This document shows positions 28,463 to 36,590 of a stretch of 64,000 bases of DNA, in pieces. A program made the position numbers and the translations under genes. Source of the DNA: Bacteroidia bacterium. Lineage in GTDB: Bacteria > Bacteroidota > Bacteroidia > CAIKAF01. The DNA is taken from positions 62,001 to 126,000 of the forward strand of contig JAUHWY010000006.1 of assembly GCA_030427255.1 (NCBI GenBank), in the 5' to 3' direction. The notes under the pieces are model-generated. The model was not told the DNA's origin. It saw only the letters and a list, made by a program, of their open reading frames with translations, and searched no databases. Positions within the stretch are counted from its first letter, which is position 1, and each line of letters opens with the position of its first letter.

Positions 28463-28493
28463 TTGACAATTAGACAATCATGTCCTAATATTG
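28463..28493 (+). promoter_or_regulatory. Promoter of candidate small RNA
   Basis: TTG at 28463-28465, 20 bases, TAATATTG at 28486-28493 (one mismatch). No start codon follows at a sensible distance, and a strong terminator lies 55-110 bases downstream. Confidence 0.6.
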
Positions 28494-28497
28494 CCTC

Positions 28498-28604
28498 TGA
28501 AAGCTTGAATACTTACTCCGCAAATCAGGGGTGTTCAATGCATTTGTAGAAAGGAAAAGAACCACAGCTCCTACTTTGGTAGTGGGTTGTGGTTCTTCCT
28601 TTTT
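28498..28604 (+). ncRNA. Candidate small non-coding RNA
   Basis: A well-formed promoter and a strong terminator delimit a transcript of about 107 nt with no plausible ORF. The 5' half can fold as TTGAA / TTCAA closing ACTCC-(8 nt)-GGGGT, with an internal bulge TACTT. The 3' half is the terminator hairpin. Size and position between two unrelated genes fit an independent sRNA. A 6S-like RNA is possible but the 5' and 3' ends do not pair with each other, so I do not assign it. lysA has its own -7 box further downstream. Confidence 0.5.
28550..28604 (+). terminator. Intrinsic terminator
   Basis: Stem AAGAACCACA (28557-28566) with TGTGGTTCTT (28588-28597), inner stem CTAC/GTAG, possible extension AAGG/CCTT, followed by TTTTT at 28600-28604. 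Confidence 0.8.
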
Positions 28605-28714
28605 ACTACCATCCAAATCCTAGCTAAGCGGGCTGCTCAAATGCTGCATTTGGAAAAGAGCGCTTATTTCGGGAAAAATGAGCCCAAACAGACAGCAGAA
28701 AGGCGACCAAATGG

Positions 28715-28722
28715 TAATTTTG
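28715..28722 (+). promoter_or_regulatory. -7 box of lysA
   Basis: TAATTTTG, a perfect match, 13 bases before the lysA ATG. No TTG at -33 is obvious. Confidence 0.45.
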
Positions 28723-28735
28723 CCAAAAATAAGCC

Positions 28736-29953
28736 ATGCCTTTCACCTTTGAGTCCCAAACGGAGCTTTGTCTCCAGGCTGTAGAAACTTACGGAAGTCC
28801 TTTGTATTTGTACGATGCAGACCGTATGGAGTTTCAATACAAACGACTCACCAAGGCCTTTGAAGGCTTGCCTGTTCGATTCAATTATGCGTGCAAAGCG
28901 CTCTCTAACCAAGCGATTTTAAAGCTCTTTCATGACCTGGGGGCCGGCTTGGATACCGTCTCTATTCAGGAGGTGAAACTTGGACTTTTGGCCGGTTTTG
29001 AGCCCAAGCAAATCATTTTCACTCCAAATAGCGTAGGTTTTCAAGAGTTTTTGGAAGCTGTAGAACTGGGAGTTGTCATCAATATCGACAACATTTCCAT
29101 TCTGGAGCAGTTTGGCGATCGCTTTGGAGCCGATTACCCCATTTCCATTCGAATCAATCCACACATTATGGCCGGAGGAAATGCCAACATTTCTACCGGG
29201 CATATCGACAGCAAATTTGGCATCTCTATTCACCAAATGCGCCATGTGGAGCGGGTAGTCCAAAAAACAGGACTGGAAGTGGAGGGACTGCACATGCACA
29301 CCGGCTCCGATATTCTGGATACCGAAGTCTTTTTGCAGGGCGCTGATGTGTTACTCTCTTATGCTGCCTTATTTCCCAACCTTAAATTCGTTGATTTTGG
29401 CAGCGGATTCAAAGTGCCTTATCATCCGGAAGATTTGGAAACCGACATAGATGCCCTAGCCCAAGGTCTCAAGCAGCGAATGGCAGATTTTTACCGCGAC
29501 TATGGAAAAGAAGTGGAGCTTTGGTTTGAACCCGGTAAGTTTTTGGTTAGCGAAGCCGGAAAGTTTCTTTGCCGTGTAAATGTAGTGAAGCATACTACGG
29601 CCACTGTGTTTGCCGGCATTGACAGCGGGTTTCACCACCTTATTCGCCCCATGTTGTACCGAGCCAATCATTTCATTGAAAACCTAAGCCATAGAGAGGG
29701 GCCCAAACGAATTTACACCGTGGTTGGTATGATTTGCGAAACCGACACCTTCGCTTCGGACATCCCTTTAAACCAAGTGCACGAAGGCGACATCCTCATG
29801 TTTTACAATGCCGGTGCATACGGTTTTGAAATGTCCATGAACTACAATGCACGCCTCAAGCCTGCAGAAGTTATGATAAAAAACGGCAAGCTTCAACTCA
29901 TTCGAAAAAGAGAAACGTTCGAAGATTTGCTGAGGAATCAAATCCTTGCTTAA
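28736..29953 (+). CDS. lysA: Diaminopimelate decarboxylase
   Basis: PLP enzyme making L-lysine from meso-diaminopimelate, the last step of lysine synthesis. 405 aa. The PLP lysine is in FNYACKALSN (about 49), with HMHTGSDI, the phosphate-binding VDFGSGF, and the active-site Cys/Glu segment CETDTFASD, which in this family supplies residues from the second subunit. The length is normal. The 3' end overlaps the convergent glycine-rich gene by 4 bp. Confidence 0.95.
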   Translation: MPFTFESQTELCLQAVETYGSPLYLYDADRMEFQYKRLTKAFEGLPVRFNYACKALSNQAILKLFHDLGAGLDTVSIQEVKLGLLAGFEPKQIIFTPNSVGFQEFLEAVELGVVINIDNISILEQFGDRFGADYPISIRINPHIMAGGNANISTGHIDSKFGISIHQMRHVERVVQKTGLEVEGLHMHTGSDILDTEVFLQGADVLLSYAALFPNLKFVDFGSGFKVPYHPEDLETDIDALAQGLKQRMADFYRDYGKEVELWFEPGKFLVSEAGKFLCRVNVVKHTTATVFAGIDSGFHHLIRPMLYRANHFIENLSHREGPKRIYTVVGMICETDTFASDIPLNQVHEGDILMFYNAGAYGFEMSMNYNARLKPAEVMIKNGKLQLIRKRETFEDLLRNQILA

Positions 29954-31401
29954 GGACACACCCTCGTCAACGTTACATAACCATGACCCACTCGAAAACT
30001 TCCTAAATTTTGAATTGGGCCATTCAAGGTTCCGCTACCTGCATAGTTCCCGTCTGAGGTAGCCACATTGCTTGCACTTGGAGCAATGAAGCTGCCCCCT
30101 CCACCTCCATTGCCGTGGGTGGTGCTGTTCCAATTTCCGCCGCCACCGCCGCTGTAACCGCCACCGCCGCCGCCGTATCCAGAAGAAGAAACACCGCCGC
30201 CGCCGCCGCCAAATCCTCCGTCATTTGTGCTTCCCCCATTTCCTCCGGCACCACCATTTAGAAACCCTACGCCCTCGTTTGCGCTGGACCCAAGTCCGCC
30301 ATCATTAAGGTAACCGCCACCACCGCCGGCTACAGCTCCTCCCCCTCCATAACCTTGCGATCCACCCTGCGCAACACCACCCCCTCCGGGACCGGGCGCA
30401 GGATTGCCATAGTTACCGGACAAAATGTTGGAGTTACCTCCAATAGTGCTCGTCCTACCATTACCTCCGTCGCTGTAACCACGTGTGCTTCCTAAAAATC
30501 CATTGCCCCCTCCACCGCCGCCGGCGGCCATTAATAAGTTCCCTCCTTGAAGTTCCACATAAGAACCGCCACCGCCACCGCCGCCGTCCGGTTGAGTACC
30601 CCCCTGCTGCCCAACCAAAATTCGAAGCACATCGCCCGAATTTAACGATAAAGTACCTCTTACAATTGCCCCGGAACCACCCACCGTGGGAGAGCCTCCG
30701 GCACCGCCCTGTGCACCTGCAACCTCTATTTGCCATTGTCCGGAAGAAGGAACCGTCCATTCCTGAATTCCATTGCTTACGTTCACTACCCCTTGACCAT
30801 AACTGCTGTTGCATTGGGCTTGGCTGGGACCGTTTTGACCGGTTTGACCACAATTTGAAAACGTTATGCTTAGGGGGCTACAACTACTGACAACCACACT
30901 ATCGCTATGGCTGCTTTGACAGCCCGCACTGTCTGTTACGGTTAAACTTACCGCATAGGTTCCTGCGTTGCTCCAAGTTACTTGCGGATTTTGAGCTACT
31001 GAGCTTGCCGGGGTACCGCTTTGAAAAGTCCAAGCATAGGTCATATTTGGTGCCGGGGCTGAAAAAGATACCGGATTATTCAGGGAAGCTGAGGGCAAGC
31101 CAAAAACTGCGTTTGGGAAAGCAGTACAGCCGCACTCAATAGCCTTCCATGTGCCTGAAGCAAAATACATTTCCAGACAGTCGCTGTCTGTATTGTAAAT
31201 CTGCAATCCAAATACAGGATTATTAATTGCGTTCCGTTGAGCTGTGGTTAATCGAGGCAGAGCAAAGCCACGGGTAGTCGACTGCAAATCCAGTACTGCC
31301 GAAGAGTCGGGAGGATTATTGCTGCCAATAGTTACCCCTTGTCCAAAAAGGCTCATTGAAAAAACACCAAACACAAGAAAAAGCGATACCACATAGTTCA
31401 T
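29950..31401 (-). CDS. Exported PKD and glycine-rich protein
   Basis: 483 aa with a signal peptide (ends SLFGQG). A small N-terminal region (DSSAVLDLQSTTRGFALPRLTTAQR) is like that in Bacteroidota tail-fibre or adhesin-like proteins. A PKD-type beta sandwich follows at about 95-170 (SWSNAG-like: VTWSNAGTYAVSLTVTDSAG). The C-terminal 280 residues are a glycine-rich domain with runs of six or seven Gly, entered by IQEWTVPSSGQWQIEVAGAQGG as in Gly_rich domains. No T9SS domain is seen. Function unknown; a surface or matrix role is inferred. Confidence 0.75.
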   Translation of the reverse strand: MNYVVSLFLVFGVFSMSLFGQGVTIGSNNPPDSSAVLDLQSTTRGFALPRLTTAQRNAINNPVFGLQIYNTDSDCLEMYFASGTWKAIECGCTAFPNAVFGLPSASLNNPVSFSAPAPNMTYAWTFQSGTPASSVAQNPQVTWSNAGTYAVSLTVTDSAGCQSSHSDSVVVSSCSPLSITFSNCGQTGQNGPSQAQCNSSYGQGVVNVSNGIQEWTVPSSGQWQIEVAGAQGGAGGSPTVGGSGAIVRGTLSLNSGDVLRILVGQQGGTQPDGGGGGGGSYVELQGGNLLMAAGGGGGGNGFLGSTRGYSDGGNGRTSTIGGNSNILSGNYGNPAPGPGGGGVAQGGSQGYGGGGAVAGGGGGYLNDGGLGSSANEGVGFLNGGAGGNGGSTNDGGFGGGGGGVSSSGYGGGGGGYSGGGGGNWNSTTHGNGGGGGSFIAPSASNVATSDGNYAGSGTLNGPIQNLGSFRVGHGYVTLTRVCP

Positions 31402-31405
31402 GGTT

Positions 31406-31437
31406 TAAAAATAACGCTTTATGCCTAAACCTCCCAA
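31406..31437 (-). promoter_or_regulatory. Promoter of glycine-rich gene
   Basis: Minus strand: TTG at 31437-31435, 21 bases, TATTTTTA at 31413-31406, then four bases to the ATG. Confidence 0.5.
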
Positions 31438-31466
31438 CCTGAGTCTATCGCCTCTTTCAGATTTCC

Positions 31467-31474
31467 TACCTTTG
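31467..31474 (+). promoter_or_regulatory. -7 box of Ycf48-like gene
   Basis: TACCTTTG, perfect, 13 bases before the ATG at 31488. Confidence 0.45.
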
Positions 31475-31487
31475 AAAAAAAATCACC

Positions 31488-32651
31488 ATGCCCAAATGGT
31501 ATTTCGTAATGCTCCTGTTGCCCTTGCTTGCTAAAGCCCAAAGTTGGCAGTCCATGGGGCCTTTTCATCCCGACAATTTGCTCGACATTCATTTCATTAA
31601 CCCCGATACCGGCTTTGCCGTTGGGGGAACTACAGATGCCGCACGATTGTACAGAACAACCAATGGAGGCCTTACCTGGAACTTCCAAGTGCTGCAAAAC
31701 CAACCCATCCAATACGCCATAGGAAGTACGCAAGATGGAAGGCTTTTCTGCTCAGGTTTCGAAGGACAAGGACTTTACAGCAGCGATTTAGGGCTAAGCT
31801 GGAATTCCATGGAATTTGCCAACGGCAGTTGGATGATGGATTGGACCCAAACACCCCAAGGAAAACTTATTGCCTGTGGACTCAACGGAAGCATTCAGGT
31901 GTCCAACCAAATCGAAAATGGCTGGACGGTAGTCCCAAGTACCACCCAGTCTTGGCTTTTGGCCTTAGCTTGCTCCCCTGAAGGACACCTTTGGTGTGTG
32001 GGCGAAAACGGTACCATCCTCAAAAGTACCGACGAGGGAAACACTTGGGAAAAACAAGATTTAGAAGCACCTGAGACCCTAACCGGGCTGCATGTCCTTA
32101 ACAAAGACACCGTGTTTGTAACCGGTTTTGACGGCCTTATTTTAAGAACCTACAATGGTGGCGAATCTTGGCAGCGCATTAGAACCGGAGAACAAAACCT
32201 TAACGACCTTTGGTTCGCTTCCCCGCTTAAAGGTTGGGCAGTTGGCGACGGCATTATTTTACATACCACCGATGGAGGAAACTCTTGGACACAACAGCCC
32301 TACCCTCTAAATTACCTTGAAATTAGTGCCATCACAGGTTTAGCCAACGGCACCTTGTATGCCTCGGGAAAAGGCGGGCTTCTGCTCAAACAAAGCAACC
32401 CCATGGGGCTTGAATCCCCAAACACTGATTTCCTTTTGTTCCCTAACCCCAGCGAGGGTTGGGTACAATGGCTCAAGCCCGGTCCTAACACACCTTTAGT
32501 AGAAATATACACCACTGAAGGTCGTCTTATTTCCACCCAAACTCCTGACAATCAAGGGGTCTTACATCTAAACCACTTGCCAAAAGGAACCTATGTTCTG
32601 GTACAGGGCAACACACGCGCTAAACTGCTGCTAAATCCCAACGACTTCTAA
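31488..32651 (+). CDS. Ycf48-like beta-propeller, T9SS exported
   Basis: 387 aa. Signal peptide 1-18 (ends LLAKAQ). Repeats of the Ycf48/BNR type cover about 25-300, for example DTGFAVGG...LYRTTNGGLTW, GTILKSTDEGNTWEKQ, GLILRTYNGGESWQRI and GIILHTTDGGNSWTQQ, indicating a beta-propeller. The C-terminal 75 residues are a T9SS sorting domain (LLFPNPSEGWVQW, then EGRLIST and LPKGTYVLV). Extracellular, function unknown. The stop overlaps the next start (TAATG), giving a three-gene run. Confidence 0.85.
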   Translation: MPKWYFVMLLLPLLAKAQSWQSMGPFHPDNLLDIHFINPDTGFAVGGTTDAARLYRTTNGGLTWNFQVLQNQPIQYAIGSTQDGRLFCSGFEGQGLYSSDLGLSWNSMEFANGSWMMDWTQTPQGKLIACGLNGSIQVSNQIENGWTVVPSTTQSWLLALACSPEGHLWCVGENGTILKSTDEGNTWEKQDLEAPETLTGLHVLNKDTVFVTGFDGLILRTYNGGESWQRIRTGEQNLNDLWFASPLKGWAVGDGIILHTTDGGNSWTQQPYPLNYLEISAITGLANGTLYASGKGGLLLKQSNPMGLESPNTDFLLFPNPSEGWVQWLKPGPNTPLVEIYTTEGRLISTQTPDNQGVLHLNHLPKGTYVLVQGNTRAKLLLNPNDF

Positions 32652-33031
32652 TGAAAGCGCCTATGGACACCCAAACCTTTATAATGCTCGCTCTAATTGG
32701 CATATCGGCTGGATTTTTGAGCGGATTCGTTGGCATTGGCGGTGGCGTGGTGATGGTCCCGGCCCTTGTGGTTTTGCTGGGATTAAGCCAATTGACCGCA
32801 CAAGGAACCAGCCTAGCAGTGCTTATGGTTCCGGTAGGCATTTTAGGGGTGCTCAATTATTACAACAAAGGGCATGTAAAATTTAATTACGCCCTGGTAA
32901 TTGCCCTTTGCTTTGTGGCCGGAAGCTTTTTAGGCTCTAAAATTGCACTCAAACTGGACCCCATTCTAGTCCGCCGCATCTTTGGCGGTTTTATGCTTGT
33001 GATTGCCCTTAAATTCATTTTGGGCAAATGA
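32651..33031 (+). CDS. Single-domain TSUP (TauE/SafE) permease
   Basis: 126 aa with four transmembrane segments and the family signature GFVGIGGGVVMVPALV near the N-terminus, then TSLAVLMVPVG. It is half the usual size of 8-TM sulfite/organosulfonate exporters; single-domain forms are known and would act as dimers. The substrate is unknown. It sits between genes with overlaps on both sides (1 bp and 4 bp). Confidence 0.85.
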   Translation: MKAPMDTQTFIMLALIGISAGFLSGFVGIGGGVVMVPALVVLLGLSQLTAQGTSLAVLMVPVGILGVLNYYNKGHVKFNYALVIALCFVAGSFLGSKIALKLDPILVRRIFGGFMLVIALKFILGK

Positions 33032-34245
33032 AACCGGATTGGTTTTTGGAACGGGCCCGACACTACCTTTCTTGGATGCAAGAAAAAAGAGCCCTGTTTC
33101 ACCGGTTCCCCGAACTGTCTTTTGAAGAATGGGAAACCCGTAAACGTGTATTGGAAGCGCTCCCCTCCAACATCGGTGAAATCCACAGCTCAGAAAAGCA
33201 TGCCGGCCTATGGGGCTGCTGGAAAGGGAAAGGCCCCGGAGACGCAACCCTTGGTTTAAGAGCTGACATGGACGCTCTACCCATAGAAGAAGACGCTAAG
33301 GACGGGAGAAGCTATGCATCTCGTCATAAAGGCATTATGCACGCCTGCGGCCATGACGTGCACATGACTTGCTTGCTGGGAGCTTTGCATATTCTAAAAG
33401 ACTGCGAACAGGATTGGGGCGGAGAGCTGAGCTTTATTTTTCAACCCGGCGAAGAGAAGTTACCCGGAGGAGCCAATGCCATGATGCAATCCGGCGCTTT
33501 AGACAAACTAAAATCAGGCCCCTTGTTGGCCCTGCATGTGTTTCCCGAAGCACCGGTGGGAACGCTAGGCTTTAGACCAGGCCCCTACATGGCTTCGACC
33601 GATGAGTTGCATATCCAAATAAAGGGCTCCGGTGGACATGCGGCCTTGCCCAAAGGCATGACCAATCCGGTGATGGCTGCTGCGGAACTGACGACGAAGC
33701 TTTATGAACTACCGAATACACTATTCGACAAGGCCTTTTTACCCATTGTGGCAATTGGAAAAATAAATGCCCCGGGGGCCACCAATGTAATTCCGGCTTT
33801 GGTGCAGATGGAAGGAACCATTAGATGTCTCAAAACCGAAGACAGAGCGCTATTGCACGCTTCCATACAGGGTTTGGCCAAGGAAGTGGCTCAAAAACAC
33901 CGGGTGGCCATTGATGTTCGTATTGAAAAAGGATATCCACCGCTGGAAAACGACCCGGAATATACCTTAGCCATGAAGCAAAAAGCGCAAGAATTATTGG
34001 GTTCAAGCCAAGTTTTGGACTTACCGGTGCGCATGACCGCCGAAGACTTTGCCTTTTATGCAAAAAAAGCTCCTTTGGTTTTTATGCGGCTGGGAACCGC
34101 AAGTCCCGATGGCCGAAACCAACATTCGGTGCACCATCCGGCCTTTGACGTGGATCCGGAATGCTTTGTGTATGGCGCGGCCTCTTTGGCCTGGCTTGCC
34201 TTTAGCCGCTTGAGCATGCCTTCTACAGGGGAGGAAATGAAGTAG
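33028..34245 (+). CDS. M20 family amidohydrolase
   Basis: 405 aa, cytoplasmic. Metal-site motifs are MHACGHDVHMT, the catalytic pair in GEEKLPGG, ALHVFPEAPVG, and a final histidine in QHSVHHPAFDVD. It fits the M20D group (hippurate hydrolase, N-acyl-amino-acid amidohydrolase, IAA-amino-acid hydrolase); the true substrate cannot be told. It is translationally coupled to the TSUP gene (ATGA). Confidence 0.9.
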   Translation: MKPDWFLERARHYLSWMQEKRALFHRFPELSFEEWETRKRVLEALPSNIGEIHSSEKHAGLWGCWKGKGPGDATLGLRADMDALPIEEDAKDGRSYASRHKGIMHACGHDVHMTCLLGALHILKDCEQDWGGELSFIFQPGEEKLPGGANAMMQSGALDKLKSGPLLALHVFPEAPVGTLGFRPGPYMASTDELHIQIKGSGGHAALPKGMTNPVMAAAELTTKLYELPNTLFDKAFLPIVAIGKINAPGATNVIPALVQMEGTIRCLKTEDRALLHASIQGLAKEVAQKHRVAIDVRIEKGYPPLENDPEYTLAMKQKAQELLGSSQVLDLPVRMTAEDFAFYAKKAPLVFMRLGTASPDGRNQHSVHHPAFDVDPECFVYGAASLAWLAFSRLSMPSTGEEMK

Positions 34246-34308
34246 TAAAGACTTAACTAATTCTTAGCCAAGACCTCGAATTTTAAGTTCAAAAGTGCAA
34301 AGAATGTT

Positions 34309-34480
34309 GCCCCCCGGCCAAGGTAGGGCCGCACGAAAACAAAAGGAGGCTGCCCTTAGGCGAGGAGGTGTAGCTTTGCGGAACCACCGCAGCCTTAGAG
34401 CAGCCTGCTTTTGACGAGTGCGACCGAACGCAAGGCCGGATAGAGTAAAAAAACGGAACACGGAGCAGGGCCCCAAAAAA
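34309..34480 (+). repeat. Structured intergenic element, copy E6
   Basis: It begins GCCCCCCGGCCAAGGTAGGG. The core GAGGAGGTGTAGCTTTGCGG starts at 34362, followed by AACCACCGCAGCC. GGATAGAGTA follows, and the 3' end is GGAGCAGGGCCCC plus nine A. Flanking the core, CAAAAGGAGGCTGC pairs with GCAGCCTGCTTTTG with one mismatch. It abuts the hairpin repeats at 34484. It lies between convergent M20 and frr genes. Confidence 0.75.
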
Positions 34481-34483
34481 AAA

Positions 34484-34540
34484 GACGGGTACGCCCCGTC
34501 TTTAGCTATCCATGGGAGACGGGAGGCATCCCGTCTTTAC
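34484..34540. repeat. Two hairpin repeats like those at 9.7 kb
   Basis: GACGGGTACGCCCCGTCTTTA at 34484 and GAGACGGGAGGCATCCCGTC at 34516, 34 bp apart between GAC positions. Arms GACGGG/CCCGTC pair in both. The second unit matches unit 4 of the 9701-9870 array through TTTAC. It may serve as a bidirectional transcription stop between the M20 and frr genes. Confidence 0.75.
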
Positions 34541-34552
34541 TACCTTATGCCT

Positions 34553-35110
34553 CTAAACCTTCATAATTTCCTTTTCCTTAATGGCGCAGAGCTCATCCAC
34601 CTTTTTGGTGAAGCTATCGATAATTTGTTGGATTTCTGCTTCGGCATCTTTGGCCAGGTCTTCGGCAAGGCCTTCTTTCTGAAGCTTCTTTACGGCCTCG
34701 TTGGCGTCGCGGCGGGCGTTGCGGAGGCTCACTTTGGCATGTTCTCCTTCGGCTTTGGCCAGCTTTACCATTTCTTTGCGGCGCTCTTCGGTTAAGGGCG
34801 GCACGTTGATGCGGATCATTTCGCCGTCGTTTTGAGGGTTCAATCCCAAATTGGCTTGAATGATGGCCTTTTCAATGTCAGGAATGATGTTTTTTTCCCA
34901 AGGTTGCACGGATATGGTGCGCGCATCCGGGGTGTTGACCGAAGCCACCTGCTGTATGGGCGTAGGCGTGCCGTAATAAGGCACCATTACCGAATCCAGC
35001 ATGGCAGGACTGGCTTTGCCAGTGCGTATTTTAAGCAGTTCACTTTCTAAATGGTCAATGGCCTTGGACATGGCACTTTTGCAAGTGGATAGAACAGCGT
35101 CGGTACTCAT
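34553..35110 (-). CDS. frr: Ribosome recycling factor
   Basis: 185 aa. Splits post-termination ribosomes together with EF-G. Conserved segments: LLKIRTGKASPAMLD, YYGTPTPIQQVASV, the hinge and PPLTEERRKEMVKLAK, and VSLRNARRDANEAVKKL. It is usually next to pyrH, which is absent here. A TATTTTTA box 25 bases upstream of the ATG is a possible -7 element, so this mRNA likely has a short leader. Confidence 0.96.
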   Translation of the reverse strand: MSTDAVLSTCKSAMSKAIDHLESELLKIRTGKASPAMLDSVMVPYYGTPTPIQQVASVNTPDARTISVQPWEKNIIPDIEKAIIQANLGLNPQNDGEMIRINVPPLTEERRKEMVKLAKAEGEHAKVSLRNARRDANEAVKKLQKEGLAEDLAKDAEAEIQQIIDSFTKKVDELCAIKEKEIMKV

Positions 35111-35162
35111 AATTCAGCAATTGATTGAAGCAGCGTAAAAATAGAGAAATTTATTTCCGTGT

Positions 35163-35360
35163 TTAGCTTTCGCTCTTGCACTGTTCTTCCGGAAGTGCCC
35201 CACACATACTGCATGCCTTTCCATCGGGGTTCAAAAAAGGACTTTGGCTGGCGCAGGTGCCTGCAAATTTGCCGTTCTTCTTAACCAAAATTTTAATGGC
35301 AATGCCGGCAAAGCCCAAGGCCAAAAGGCCAATACTAATAAGTGCTAATTTCCAAATCAT
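35163..35360 (-). CDS. Small membrane protein with four cysteines
   Basis: 65 aa. One transmembrane helix (about 4-26), then a soluble tail with Cys at about 36, 50, 53 and 61: GTCASQSPFL...KACSMCGALPEEQC. The layout resembles NqrM/DUF539 proteins, which help insert iron in Na+-NQR; the resemblance is by pattern only. It could bind Fe or Zn. It is monocistronic and divergent from mazG. Confidence 0.65.
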   Translation of the reverse strand: MIWKLALISIGLLALGFAGIAIKILVKKNGKFAGTCASQSPFLNPDGKACSMCGALPEEQCKSES

Positions 35361-35390
35361 GCTTCTCTGGTAAAGGATACGGATGCATCC

Positions 35391-35398
35391 TATCTTTG
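35391..35398 (+). promoter_or_regulatory. -7 box of mazG
   Basis: TATCTTTG, perfect, five bases before ATG 35404. It lies downstream of the alternative ATG at 35383, which it therefore argues against. Confidence 0.55.
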
Positions 35399-35403
35399 TT
35401 ACA

Positions 35404-36213
35404 ATGACAAAAGTACAAAAGAACCATCAAGAAGCCGCCGAGGCCTTTGTTCGCTTGCTCAAAATCATGGATGAATTGCGCACCCAATGTCCATGGGACC
35501 AAAAGCAAACCATGGAAAGTCTGCGCACGCTCAGCATTGAAGAACTTTATGAACTTTCGGACGCCATTTTAGAGAATAAGCCTAGTGAAATTCGAAAAGA
35601 GCTTGGAGATTTGTTTCTGCATCTGGTTTTTTATGCCCGCATAGCGGACGAAAAAAACTGGTTTCGGCTTTCGGAAGTGCTGCATGGCATCTGCGACAAA
35701 CTCATTGAGCGGCATCCTCACATATACGGCGACGTAGAGGCCAATGACGCCGAAACCGTAAAGCAAAACTGGGAAAAAATCAAGCTCAAAGAAGGCCACC
35801 GCTCTGTCCTAGCCGGGGTTCCCAACAGCCTGCCGGCACTGGTAAAGGCTTGGCGCATGCAAGAAAAGGCCTCCGGTGTGGGCTTTGACTGGAAACACGA
35901 AGCTCCGGTTTGGGACAAAATCACCGAAGAAATTCAAGAATTTAAGCAGGCGGTGCAAGAGGGCTCCGAGCGGGAAAAAGAAGACGAGTTCGGAGATTTG
36001 CTCTTTAGCCTCGTCAACCTGGCCCGCTTTCAACACATCAACCCGGAAGATGCACTTGCACGGGCCAATCAAAAATTCAAACAGCGTTTCGAAGGCCTGG
36101 AAGCTTGGATGCAGGCCGAAAACAAAAGCTGGGACGAACTGAGCGAGGCCCAAGCCGACCTCTACTGGGAGCGGGTAAAAGCCGGTAAATGGCCCAAAAC
36201 TAAAAAACCTTAA
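35404..36213 (+). CDS. mazG: Nucleoside triphosphate pyrophosphohydrolase MazG
   Basis: 269 aa from MTKVQKNHQ. Hydrolyses (d)NTPs to NMP and PPi as house-cleaning. Two MazG domains: the first has CPWDQKQTMESL and EELYELSDAI..EIRKELGDLFLHLVF (ExxE and ExxD metal ligands); the second has EEIQEFKQAV and EDEFGDLLFSLVNLAR. This is the standard two-domain form, unrelated to the MazEF toxin. An ATG at 35383 would lie upstream of the predicted transcription start. Confidence 0.94.
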   Translation: MTKVQKNHQEAAEAFVRLLKIMDELRTQCPWDQKQTMESLRTLSIEELYELSDAILENKPSEIRKELGDLFLHLVFYARIADEKNWFRLSEVLHGICDKLIERHPHIYGDVEANDAETVKQNWEKIKLKEGHRSVLAGVPNSLPALVKAWRMQEKASGVGFDWKHEAPVWDKITEEIQEFKQAVQEGSEREKEDEFGDLLFSLVNLARFQHINPEDALARANQKFKQRFEGLEAWMQAENKSWDELSEAQADLYWERVKAGKWPKTKKP

Positions 36214-36269
36214 TATCGAACCCTTTCGAAGCGGCTTTCGTTATTTTGCAAAAATAAATCCTAAAAATT

Positions 36270-36590
36270 ATGGCCGTAAACGTGCTTACTGATACTGAAT
36301 TCAAAGAATTGCTGGAAAGCGGCGACGCCATAGCCGTAAAATATTATGCCGATTGGTGCGGCAGCTGCAAACTGTTTGCCCCCAAATTCCGCCGCCTCTC
36401 CGAAGACGAACGCTTCGCAGGCATCCAATTTGTGGACATCAACGCCGAAAACAACCCCGAAAGCCGCCAAATTGCCGGGGTAGACAACCTCCCCTTCATT
36501 GCCGTGTTTAAAGGCGGAAAACTTGTGGGCGGAAGCGCTACCAGCAAAGAAGAAAAGGCCGTGGAACTGCTCAACCAAATCGCCTCATGA
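36270..36590 (+). CDS. Cytoplasmic thioredoxin-family protein
   Basis: 106 aa, no signal peptide. The motif is WCGSCKLFAPKF (active cysteines at about 31 and 34) rather than the WCGPC of housekeeping thioredoxin, with cis-Pro in NLPFIAVF. Probably a thiol-disulfide exchange protein. The stop overlaps the next start by 4 bp; this pairing suggests the small partner works with it. Confidence 0.85.
   Translation: MAVNVLTDTEFKELLESGDAIAVKYYADWCGSCKLFAPKFRRLSEDERFAGIQFVDINAENNPESRQIAGVDNLPFIAVFKGGKLVGGSATSKEEKAVELLNQIAS

Noticed and set aside
28498..28604. Lysine riboswitch or lysA attenuator
   Set aside because: Far too short and without the L-box structure; the terminator is 130 bp before lysA, which has its own -7 box.
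35404..36213. MazG as part of a toxin-antitoxin system
   Set aside because: The two-domain housekeeping form with no mazEF neighbours.
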